DNA of 64,000 bases from Elysia crispata. Taxonomy: Eukaryota; Mollusca; Gastropoda; Plakobranchidae. The translations under genes were made by a program, and so were the position numbers. The notes beneath the pieces were generated by a model that saw only the letters and a list, made by a program, of their open reading frames with translations, did no database searches and was not told where the DNA came from. Shown one piece after another: positions 42,789 through 53,933 of the stretch. Position 1 is the stretch's first letter. Each line of letters opens with the position of its first letter. The stretch covers positions 332,501-396,500 of the forward strand of contig JAWDGP010001105.1 of NCBI GenBank assembly GCA_033675545.1. Direction: 5' to 3'.

Positions 42789-43302
42789 CTGTAAACACAG
42801 TGATATGGGTCAAGTCGAAAAGTCGAAGATTGTATGCTGACCACACGATATCAGAGTCCACTTTGGATATTCTATCTTCACTTAACTATAATAATAATAT
42901 TTTTTTTTTTAAATCTGTTGCGGCAAACTTGAACCCGATTCTTATGACAACCTAACACAAGCACTGGACCACTTAGACTGAACGCCTCGGTAGGATTAAA
43001 ATTGTAAACACAACAATGCTAGAACAGCAAAGACAAGTTACTGCGTCACAGTATCCGTATCAGTGGTTGGTTTGTCTGGCGTCCACCGGTTGGATACTGT
43101 GTAGGTGGGCCGCAACAGATTTATTACTCTCTGCCTTTCTGTGGTCAAGCACAACCCACCAGGTCAAAATTTATATTGTATTCAACAGCATGAAAGGTGG
43201 GCGGATCTCTAGGCTAGCCAAAAGAAAACACGAGGAAAAAAAATAATGACTCTGGACCTCTCTGGAGACAGGTCAAAGATAGCCTGTGATGTGAAGTTAG
43301 AA

Positions 43303-43684
<382 letters not shown>

Positions 43685-44388
43685 TAAATGCAGTGGCTTT
43701 AGGAAAAAAATATGCGGCGAACCCTCTAAAATGCAAGAATAAATGAAATCAAAGAAAAGAATATGTCAGTCTAAGCATTTGACGAGTTCTTTTCCCAAGA
43801 GATTTCATTTCATTGTTTGGAGACAATGCCGAATGAAGAACTAAATGCAGTTCATTTATTCAATAATAGAGAGGCAGAGTATTGTCCCTTTGGTGAACCG
43901 TGGATGAACTGTTTCGAGAAGACATGTAGGGGGCGGGATTTGAGATTTCGCACATGTCAGGTCAAGAGCGAAAAGTTTACTGCCGTGACCCCGCAGTTCT
44001 TTCAGTTCAGACCTCCATTTCTCCTGGTTTACACTCAGCAAGGAAACGCAACTTCGCTTTTTCTGTTTATTTCACTCTTTGTATCATCACTCAATTCCTA
44101 GTCTCTTGTACAAACGGTGGTGGTAGTGTATTGGTATAATAGAAGCAGTCTTTAAGTACAATTACTACTGCTGCCTCGGCTACCTGAGCTGCTTTTTTGG
44201 TGCGTAACTTTTGGCTGGCGGATTGGGTAGATCTATGTACATTATCTTATTTGGTTGCATAACGTTTGTAATTCAAGCCTAAGAACTTAGTTTTGTTTAT
44301 TGAACACAGCCCGCACTTGTATGGTCAAGATTTTTCTCGAATCTCCGACTTAGTTCTAGCATAGTAATGATCTCGTCACCCCTTGTTT

Positions 44389-44590
44389 ACCTTTGTTTTG
44401 ATTGGTTGCTAATTGCTAATGACGTGTACCGAGAATGTTCTCTTATGATTTACGTAATTCCTCTTCTGGATGATTCGACGAGATTTTGTATAAATAAGAA
44501 TCCAAATTATATTTAGTCGGTCAACATCATCTAGTCTACAGTGAGTCAACATCAAGTCTACAGTGAGTGATTATTGAGTCAACCTACAGA
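44389..44590 (+). promoter_or_regulatory. TATA/CCAAT promoter-like region, possibly a solitary LTR
   Basis: ATTGG (44401-44405), TGACGT (44420-44425) and TATAAATAAG (44489-44498) occur in promoter order. About 22 bases past the TATA box the sequence GTCAACATCATCTAGTCTAC and its near copy lie head to tail (44520-44544 and 44545-44566), with a partial third copy. This U3/R-like arrangement is common in Gypsy-type LTRs, but no paired LTR, primer-binding site or element ORF was seen. It could equally be an ordinary promoter. Confidence 0.35.
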
Positions 44591-45479
44591 TATTGTATAG
44601 TCTATCTCTTGTGTTGGATTAAACAGTTTGCAATCTTTACTTGCGGACTTCGGACTTATGTTCTACGGACGAGTCGTGTGATTGGCTGTAAATATTTTGA
44701 AACTCCTAGACAAACAGAGCCTAACAGATCACCCCCATCATCAAAATCTGTTTCAGTGACCAACACCTCAAAGAATGATTAATGTTATAAATATTAGTAG
44801 ACGCCGTCCAGTAAAACATTTCTGCCTACTTAGAATTTATTCGCTTCCCGTATTCACTTGCCGTACAGGCTCCAAACTCAACAACGTTATTCTTGTCTAT
44901 TTCAAGGGGCAATTTTCCTTTTATATGGCAGCCTACACCCACAGCTAATGCTTCCTGGACTTGATTGAATCACTTCTCTTCCCGAGTCAAGAGCAAACTA
45001 GACATAACAAGATGAGCTCAGATCCTGTGGTGTTATTCTATTTTGTTTCTACCTTGAGGCAATCCGATGTGTTCGAGCGGCAACAAGATTATACGGGTAT
45101 AACTAGAGGATGCAACCAACATTTTTAGCAAAAGAAAGTTATGGCGAACGTGATAGTTTTGTCTCAACTCGTCTTCCATGAAGACGACAAGAGTGCTCCT
45201 GTCTGACCAAGGAGGAGATGATTGGTTGAGATTCGGACCTCACAACCACAGTGATCTTCCGCTCTAGTTTCACACCGCATCATGTGATTTTCTAGTCATT
45301 GTTAGAGACATTGAGTAGCCTTATCTTGTGGTTTCAACAACAGGGATCGAGAAGAGAACTGTAAAACTAAGGAATGAAGCCGGAATTTTTGTTTATATAA
45401 TGCTGTGAAATCAAAATAATTATAGAAGAGAGCAGAAAACCCAGAGATATGATGCACATGAGCTGGCGGAGCTACTCAC

Positions 45480-45499
45480 TCATCAGTAATATCATCATC
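45480..45499 (-). other. Candidate 20-nt microexon
   Basis: On the minus strand AAAGTCTTACAG precedes and GTGAGTAGC follows 20 bases reading DDDITD plus two bases. Joined to 42766-42788 the frame continues as DDDITDDPLLKELE. This is compatible in phase, with well-formed splice sites, but far too short to be certain. Confidence 0.25.
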
Positions 45500-46653
45500 C
45501 TGTAAGACTTTAACATTGAAATTCCAAACAAGAAGGTTAGGACTTTTCAGGTGAGATCCTGCGTTTATCAACAATTTGACAAAGTCATGACTAGGGCCAG
45601 TTGCGGGAAATGCTCGCTGAGGAATCAGTAAATGTTTCATCACAGTCATTAGCAGTAGAATCCTGGCTATGAAAAACGTCCAGTCTTAGAAACTTGGGAG
45701 ACATGAAGCAACAAGAGCTACTGAGAATTCCAGAAAAGGGACTATGAGAGAAAGATCAAATATAGCCTTTAGGCGAGTTGGTGGAACAGGGAGATGCTGG
45801 ATAAGGGAGAAAATAAAAAGAGCAACTTTAGCAGGTCGTTAAACTAAAGGTGCCTTAGGGCATAGGCTCGACATTCACGTCTCCGGTGCATTCTCCTCGC
45901 TTTCCTTGTAACAATTATCAAAACACAGAGATGGGAGTTTCTAAGTGCGTATTTGTTCAACTTTGTCGCGTTCTTTAAATCTGAAAAACACCACCGCTTG
46001 ATAAAACAAAGTACAATATCCATTTTTTAAATTTACCTATCGATTCAAAAGAGCTCTTGGGCATCATTGTTTAAAAAAAAAACCAGTTGGAGTTTTTTGA
46101 AAGATATTTTCGTTACGTGTGCATTGTTTTCATTACCGTTACTTCAAAATTCCACGTGAGCATGCGCAAATGTCATCATAACACCAAGATTGAAACAATT
46201 GAGAGTAAAATGTTTGTTACACTGAGTACCTGCAGCATCTTTTTTAAACCCATAACATCGATGAATGTGCTCGATATGCCAGATCTAGATCTAGCTCTCA
46301 GACTTTCAAGCAACAGTTAGTCTAAAGCGTAGAAAATTATTGTTCCATCACTACACGGGCTCTCTAAGCTTCCTCACTAGGTCATGATACAATGATTTTC
46401 CTAAATCTGGTGAGCGAATGTTACAAGTTTGATGTCCATTCTCTGTCATCATAGGCTTAAACAGAGAGTTTTCTCAATTATTCTATTAGAGTTTATGGAA
46501 AACAATGGCACCTCCCCTTTCTTGTTGAAAGCCGCAGCAAGCAAAGGGCGGGTCTAATCCTATTAGTGTTGAAAACTCCCGCAAGCAAGGCAAAGAGGCT
46601 TAAAATTACATCAAACTTAACAAAACATAAAGAGAGATGAGAAACAAACGTAC

Positions 46654-46791
46654 CTCGATATCCGTATCGATTTTGCATGCGATATTGCTTATCGTGAGTG
46701 TATCGAGCGGCCTCAGTTTGCGATGGGACTGATCGATATTGTATGTCTTGAGTGTAACGCTTTATTGTTGACTGTCGAACTCGGTGATAGC
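46654..46791 (-). other. Candidate internal exon, Tyr/Arg-rich repeat protein
   Basis: On the minus strand TTGTTTTCCTCAG precedes and GAG|GTACGT follows a 138-base segment with phase 1 at both ends. The open frame includes KRYTQDIQYRSVPSQTEA and then ARYTHDKQYRMQNRYGYR, two 18-residue units sharing RYT-x-D-x-QYR. The acceptor, donor, symmetric phase and internal repeat together make this one of the better unnamed exons. The frame also extends past both splice sites, and no family is recognised. Confidence 0.45.
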
Positions 46792-48208
46792 CTGAGGAAA
46801 ACAATACATGAAAGTATGAGAATTTCTCCATTGACATAGATTTTCTTCTGCTTCTTTTCTCAAAATATGAAAACAAAGGGGCGGGAAAGACAGAAGTGTT
46901 TGTTAAGTTACATTGTGCGAGGCGGTGTATGAGGGAGCCAAATAAAACACTCAGAGTAAGTTTTAATTCAGCACAAAAGAGGACATTTTCTTCTCTGTTT
47001 TTTCTAAAGTATCTCCATTTATTTTAAGCTAAGTGTATGCTATATTTATAACTACATCTAGTTTTCTAACATGCTGATAATCGATCCTTTAAAATTCTGC
47101 ATGATAGAGGTCGCTACTCTGCTCTGCTAAAACTAACTTTCTCTCTCTACTTTTCCTTCTCTTTAGGCATGTCACCGAAACTATGAATATATACAATTAT
47201 ATATATTCGATTTATATTGGAGAAAAAGTAATATAAATACCATTACCACCATTATCTTTTCCCCCTCCTCCTCTTGAACATAAAGCACAACATGGAAAAA
47301 GAAACAACCTAAAATCCTCCCAAATTATCCTTACCATTTCTTCAATAGATAAATTTCACCACAACACCTAAATCAGAACGACTTTACTCGTCTTCTGCAG
47401 ATATAAAGACACCAGACAGATAAAAAATGAAGTAGACAGTGAGGCTCTGAACATCTAAAGCACTACTGAAAAATCAAACGGGCAAGAGAGAAAAATATCA
47501 GGAGGACATGGAAAAGAACTTAAGGAAATGATTGTGCTCTTGAGCACTCAACTATGAGAGAAGAACAAGTAAGCTCTACAAACTAGAAAGAAAAAGTAAC
47601 AAGAAAAAAAGAACAGTCTCATCGCACTTAAAACACTAAAATCAGATATTTATAGCACGTGCCAAAAGCTTGATTAAGATACACATTGTGGTGTATCCTA
47701 GTTGCTTGTTAGGCACAGTAAATAAGTAAATAAAGAAAAAAAAACCTGGATTCTTGGATGCTTTATCTCTGTCACACCTCTTCCCGCCCATCATCTCCTC
47801 CAAGGCTGCTCAGCTTAAGTTTTTTTCTTTTTTTTTTACTCAAATTGGCTTTCAGATTTAATAGCAACCCATGCCTTTGATTCTCTCGATTTAAAGGAAA
47901 ATATGCCACGGGGCTCTAGCAATCTGCAAAAGTGATGGCATGGGCTTTTAACACGATTTTTTTTTTGTTGTTTAGAGGCGTTTTCGCTTTCTTTCGGAAA
48001 CACTCTGTTGTTTTTGTTTGTTTCTTTCACTTAGTATTTAAATAGGTTAAAGACATTAATAATTATTTTCTCTTTCCACAGTAAATTTGTCTTCTTTATC
48101 TATCTCTTCATCTTCGAATAAGTTGTTGAAAAGGACTTGAGGGACTTTTAAGGACTTAAAACTAACATTACTGGATCTTTACGCGATTTTTTTTCAATAA
48201 AAAGATGT

Positions 48209-48209
<1 letters not shown>
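46792..48209. other. No gene recognised
   Basis: AT-rich spacer. A weak exon-like segment at about 47340-47372 (minus) was noted but not called. Confidence 0.5.
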
Positions 48210-48287
<78 letters not shown>

Positions 48288-48288
48288 A
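48210..48288. repeat. (CT)n microsatellite
   Basis: A CT run of about 70 bases with one T-rich interruption. Confidence 0.95.
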
Positions 48289-48474
48289 ATTATTCCTATT
48301 TCTCACAATCTTTAGCTCTCCAGACCAAAATCCACTCGATCTCAGTCCATCTGAGCAGACTGGGAAGGAAGCGGTGATGAGTCTCTCAACTACAGAGATT
48401 CCCACCAACTCTCCTCCCAGGAGTGTACAGGTTTTATTGATCTGGCACACCCAGTCGGAGAGAGAAACAGGCAT
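48286..48474 (-). other. ORF of 62 codons in a GC-richer patch
   Basis: On the minus strand an ATG opens MPVSLSDWVCQINKTCTLLG and continues with CSDGLRSSGFWSGELKIV to a TGA. The patch from 48.29 to 48.6 kb is about 50% GC against an AT-rich background and has protein-like composition. It could be an exon remnant or an unrecognised repeat. No family is recognised. Confidence 0.25.
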
Positions 48475-48551
48475 TGACAGAACCAGATGATCGGCCGCCT
48501 TAGGATGCAGGATTTGTATTAACTACAAGACCTTGATGGGGCTGGCCTTAC

Positions 48552-48591
48552 GACACCCTTTCAGCAGATCCGCTGCCCCAATGGCAGCAAT
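48552..48591 (-). other. Weak candidate internal exon
   Basis: The minus-strand segment reads IAAIGAADLLKGC plus one base, with CAAACAAG before it and GTAAGG after. Its entry phase (0) and exit phase (1) are exactly those needed to link 52463-52519 to 46654-46791. The acceptor lacks a good pyrimidine tract, so this is mainly phase-based support. Confidence 0.25.
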
Positions 48592-48952
48592 CTTGTTTGA
48601 TTATGTTTAAAACTGATCCTTTTTTTCCCACCATGTCCATTGAAACCCACGCCACAGGCATTGGTTGAGAATAAATCCTTTAGTTTTTGAAACTTGGTTT
48701 ACGTTTTGACGTGAAAATTAAAACACTTGATGAGCAGACATTGACTTTTTGTTTGTTTGCGACTTGATCTTACATTTAAAACACAATTCCGTGAACAATG
48801 ACTCAAAGAGAATGATGAACTCGAGCAGTATTTGACTGATAACTAAGTTGTCTTTGAAATAATTAGTCACAAAAAGATGATAACAAATATAATTATCTGT
48901 TAGGCACAAAAAAAAAAATTTGAATTTGTGATTCCTGTGAAAATAACACAGG

Positions 48953-49982
<1,030 letters not shown>

Positions 49983-50001
49983 ATGCATGTATGTATGCAT
50001 G

Positions 50002-50035
<34 letters not shown>

Positions 50036-50460
50036 TGTATGTATGTATGTATGTATGTATGTATGTATGTATGTATGTATGTATGTATGTATGTATGTAT
50101 GTATGTATGTATGTATGTATGTATGTATGTATGTATGTATGTATGTATGTATGTATGTATGTATGTATGTATGTATGTATGTATGTATGTATGTATGTAT
50201 GTATGTATGTATGTATGTATGTATGTATGTATGTATGTATGTATGTATGTATGTATGTATGTATGTATGTATGTATGTATGTATGTATGTATGTATGTAT
50301 GTATGTATGTATGTATGTACGTACGTACGTACGTATGTATGTATGTATGTATGTATGTATGTATGTATGTATGTATGTATCTATGTATGTACGCACGCAC
50401 GCACGTACGTACGTACGTACGTACTTACGTATGTATGTATGTATGTATGAATGTATGTAT
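49983..50460. repeat. (ATGT)n array, about 475 bp, with ACGT blocks
   Basis: The largest tetranucleotide array here. It is nearly pure GTAT over 300 bases, with GTAC blocks at about 50317-50335 and GCAC/GTAC blocks at about 50389-50430. The Met-Tyr-Val-Cys and Tyr-Ile-His-Thr frames across it are repeat translations. Confidence 0.95.
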
Positions 50461-50523
50461 GTTTGAAAATCTTGTTAAGTAAGTACACAGTGATCTAGAC
50501 TTTTCTTAATTTAATTAATTTTT

Positions 50524-50631
50524 GTATGTATGTATGTATGTATGTATGTATGTATGTATGTATGTATGTATGTATGTATGTATGTATGTATGTATGTATG
50601 TATGTATGTATGTATGTATGTATGTATGTAC
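50524..50631. repeat. Second (ATGT)n array, about 108 bp
   Basis: The same unit as the larger array, separated from it by about 62 bases of unique sequence. Confidence 0.95.
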
Positions 50632-51810
50632 CTATCTAACTCTCTATCCACTGATGTATCTAACAATTTTTTGTTTATCTCTTAAACAACCCTTCGCCAT
50701 TTCCCAATTTCTCCTCCAGTCTATCTATTCCTTAATGAACACACTCTCTCACACATCTATCTGATCATCAAAGAGCAATTATTTTGCACTCCCCAAACCC
50801 TTATTACAGCGCAAGAGCTTCCTGTCATCAAAACATCTCGTTATCAACAGGTGTTTTCAAGCATCACTTCTTCAAAACTCCTCAACTCTGTTTTGAAGGT
50901 CAGCCCTGGGTTAAAGATGCTCCACAAGAGGCGACAACAAAAAAATCCACATAAACTTTTAGCGCTAAGCTGAAAAATCATTTTTTTTTTCTTCACTTCA
51001 TGTTAACAACATACACGCAAATGAATATTAGTGAGTTTGCCCGCATGGTCTTAATATAAATAAATCGAAAAGAGGCCCATTAATAATTATTATTGTCATG
51101 TAACAGTTGGCCTTTACATTCACAAACCGAATACGAGAGCCGAGATTAGAACGAATAAAACTCAGCCGGGATGTATATCTTGATCATAATGTGTGAGCAT
51201 GACTCTATAAAAGTTGGCTCCTCTTATTTTATCATTTTGTTTTGTTTATTCGTAATTTGATCATCGATCTTCGTCCATTTTGAATTCATCGAGTTTATAT
51301 TTCCGTCAATACGTATCGATTTAACTAACCGTATTTTGCTGTACATGTCTTGCGGCCAATGTTCTGCTGAACTCTTGGTGAAAACAGTAATATCGATAAA
51401 CGGCAGTTCTGATTTCTTTTGTTTCTGTTTTGCTTTTTGCCATAGCATGGAAAAGAAATGACAATAATTATGTTCTACGCAGATGAACAATCAATAAATC
51501 AATATTAATCAATTTGATGACATTAGTATGGATTCTCTTGTGTTAGTTTTTGTTACAGTTTTCACAAATTTAATTCCGTAAACTTTCATGAGCGTAATTT
51601 AAAGTTTTTCAATGAAAGAGAATGTCCTCATTCCAAACAAAGACATTTTTCTCTGTTTCTATTTCCATGTTTCATCTACTTCGTGAACTATCTATTTATT
51701 TTTCCTTTATTCCAAAATATCGTCACGTTTATCTGTGCTTCAATTCCTAGATCAGTATCAACTTTTCATTCTCTCTTATCTCTTTTGTTCCTCCATTTCT
51801 TTCTTCCTCT

Positions 51811-51817
<7 letters not shown>
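50632..51817. other. No gene called
   Basis: AT-rich. An 88-codon minus-strand ATG frame (51224-51490), Lys-rich with AATAAA near its end, may be chance in AT-rich DNA. Confidence 0.45.

Positions 51818-51877
<60 letters not shown>
51818..51877. repeat. (CT)n microsatellite
   Basis: About 60 bases of CT, followed by 45 bases of pyrimidine-rich sequence ending in ACCCCAG, so it could serve as a polypyrimidine tract on the plus strand. Confidence 0.95.
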
Positions 51878-51882
<5 letters not shown>

Positions 51883-51984
51883 TCTCTGTTCCTTACCCTC
51901 TCTCATCTCCCTGCCATTAACCCCAGGTATTAAGTTTTCCAGTTTAAAAAGCTTAGCACGGCAATCAAGCCTGAGGGGAGCCAC

Positions 51985-52136
51985 TGAGTCATTGATTGGC
52001 TAGGCCCTGAATGGCGGTCCCGGAAGAGAAGGCCAAATCAATGACACAGTCGGTTGCTCTACACCCGAAGATCGCCGTAATGGGAGGTGACGCCACAGCA
52101 ATCTGGCACCAAGATGGGGCGGGGCCAATACCGGAA
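51985..52136. promoter_or_regulatory. Dense promoter-motif cluster (AP-1, NF-Y, ETS, CRE, YY1, GC box)
   Basis: Within 152 bases: TGAGTCA (51985-51991), inverted CCAAT ATTGG (51995-51999), ETS CCGGAAG (52020-52026), CRE-like TGACG (52088-52092), YY1-like CAAGATGG (52110-52117), GC box GGGGCGGGGC (52116-52125), CCAAT (52125-52129) and ETS-like CCGGAA (52131-52136). The stretch is much GC-richer than its flanks. This combination is typical of TATA-less housekeeping promoters. The YY1 orientation favours plus-strand transcription, but either direction is possible. The same bases form part of a 56-codon ORF. Confidence 0.45.
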
Positions 52137-52181
52137 ACATTTCTTTCTCCAGAAATAATGGAAGCTTTGAGCACTCAATGA
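52011..52181 (+). other. Small ORF of 56 codons with downstream AATAAA
   Basis: The ATG (immediately after an in-frame TGA) opens MAVPEEKAKSMTQSVALHPK and continues with IAVMGGDATAIWHQDGAG and PIPETFLSPEIMEALSTQ to a TGA. AATAAA follows 16 bases later (52197-52202), then a T/GT-rich stretch at 52210-52235, as at a real 3' end. The composition is protein-like and GC-rich. No family is recognised, and the overlap with promoter motifs means one of the two readings may be accidental. Confidence 0.3.
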
Positions 52182-52196
52182 AGAGGAAAATTTTGC

Positions 52197-52202
52197 AATA
52201 AA
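52197..52202 (+). terminator. Possible polyadenylation signal with GT-rich downstream element
   Basis: AATAAA is followed within 10-35 bases by TTTTTTCGTGTGTGTTTT, the usual arrangement of hexamer and GU-rich element. Confidence 0.4.
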
Positions 52203-52462
52203 GCGATCTTACTTTTTTCGTGTGTGTTTTATCTGTAACTCTAACTTTGTTACATTTAAGTCTAAAATCAAACCGTTATTCAATATTTTTTATTGGAAAA
52301 TACAAAGATCAACATGAAAATCTGAGTTAAGCACAGCGTTTTAGAAATGATGGAAGTAAAAATTTAAACTACTTAATCCACTTAACATAAATAAACTGAT
52401 TCCACCTTTAATCCCAAAGCGAACTTTATCTACTGAGCAACGACTTGATCCCCGCCGCTTAC

Positions 52463-52519
52463 CTTAGTGATGTTCGCTAGAATTCTTTTTACTCTTTGTC
52501 TAAACGTCTCTTTATTCAC
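52463..52519 (-). other. Candidate internal exon, basic amphipathic helix
   Basis: On the minus strand ATTTTATTATTTAG precedes and AAG|GTAAGC follows 57 bases, phase 0 at both ends, reading VNKETFRQRVKRILANITK. The segment is positively charged and helical in pattern, like a cytosolic juxtamembrane helix. It joins in phase to the membrane-helix candidate at 53862-53933, 1,342 bases upstream in gene direction. Confidence 0.45.
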
Positions 52520-53861
52520 CTAAATAATAAAATGCTAGTTCCGGTTTTCTAGAAGACGTTCTTTAGGAATGACCTTGATACTCAACAGTAGCCAGAAAAA
52601 ACATGCAATAATCTCTACAGAAATCCTCATTATAGAAAATTAAAAAGAGCATTTAACCAATCTAGTGCTTCTAATCTGTTTTTTATGAAGACTTGGTCTA
52701 ATGAACTGGTCCAATTCTAATCTCGAGCTTCGATTGGCAGTCTGCAGTCACTGTGGATGATCTTCGGCAGATTTTGCTAAAGTGTTTGATCTGAAGAAAG
52801 GGACAATGCTTCTTGGAGAGAAAAAGACCTACTCCTTTTAAATTTTACATTCTACTATCCCTTGAAAAACATCAAGCCTGCCAGATTCTACAGTTATATC
52901 GCTGATCTCATTGTGGTGGCAAGGAGTTCGCTTAGTAATTTCAATGATTCATTTCAAAACATTTATGAAATATTCCGATTTAGCTAATGTCAAGGCAAAC
53001 TATTTGCATGAAGCTAACAACAACGTGCTAAATTTATTATATATATCTAGAAATTTTGTTGTTTTGGTCAGTTTGACGAGAATATAACTTTTTGAAAATA
53101 TGGATGTAGTGAATCTTCGATTTCATATGTATAGCAAATCTGCCTTATTAGAAAAGAGTGTATAGCTATAGTATGTAACGGAAATACAGTTTTTCGTTCT
53201 TTAAAACCTCACACTATCTAGAATCTTGCGACCAATACAAACTTGAAAATGATCAACTTTAATGATAAGCATTTTGTAAACGGGAAATATTCTCTGATTT
53301 GGGAATTCAATAAGTGAGCACGAAAATGGTCCATGCAGATCAATGAATAGTAAAGTGTTGTCTAAAAGGAAGGGACATTACAAATCTCAACTTAAAATTA
53401 AAATCAAATTCTTTGCAAAGTCGTTCACTGTTTTTAGTTTTGTAGTTCATTCCTAAACACTTTTATTGCTGCATTGTTAATACAGATATAGCGTATACTT
53501 ACTGGGTCTCTTAAAGATCACTCTCCCAATCTCTGTGTATCTATCTGTCTGTCTCTGTCTCTGTACATCTCTCTCTCTCCCCCCTCCCCCCTCCTCCCTC
53601 CCCTCCCTTTTCTAATTTTTTCCACTTCTTTTTTTTCTCCCCCTCTTCCTAATCCTCCTCACTTCCTAGGTTTTCTTTTTTTTTTCTTCTTCTTCCCTTT
53701 CCCCTCCTACCTTCATCCTGATTATTTTCTTTTTCTCTGTCTGTTCTTTTGCACTTAATTCTCTATGCTCCATCTTTTTATGTTGCTTTGTTTCAACCCC
53801 GCTTCACATCTTCAAGAATATGAAGCATAGAAAGCATGTATGCATGCGGACATACACTCAC
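52520..53861 (-). other. Putative intron between candidate exons; otherwise unannotated
   Basis: AT-rich sequence with a pyrimidine-rich stretch near 53.55-53.72 kb. No further coding segment was seen. Confidence 0.4.
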
Positions 53862-53933
53862 CAGTACAAAAATAAATAGCTTGGCGAGCATCAGGCAGAC
53901 AGAACAGAAGCGCAACACCCGGTCGATGAGACC
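53862..53933 (-). other. Candidate internal exon, membrane helix
   Basis: On the minus strand AGCCAGTGTAACAG precedes and CTG|GTGAGTG follows 72 bases, phase 0 at both ends, reading GLIDRVLRFCSVCLMLAKLF then IFVL. One frame has a clear hydrophobic helix. With the next candidate exon it gives a transmembrane helix followed by a basic helix, loosely like TM7 plus helix 8 of rhodopsin-type receptors (hydrophobic run, then NK-x-x-FRQR), although the NPxxY motif is absent. No homologue is recognised. Confidence 0.45.
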
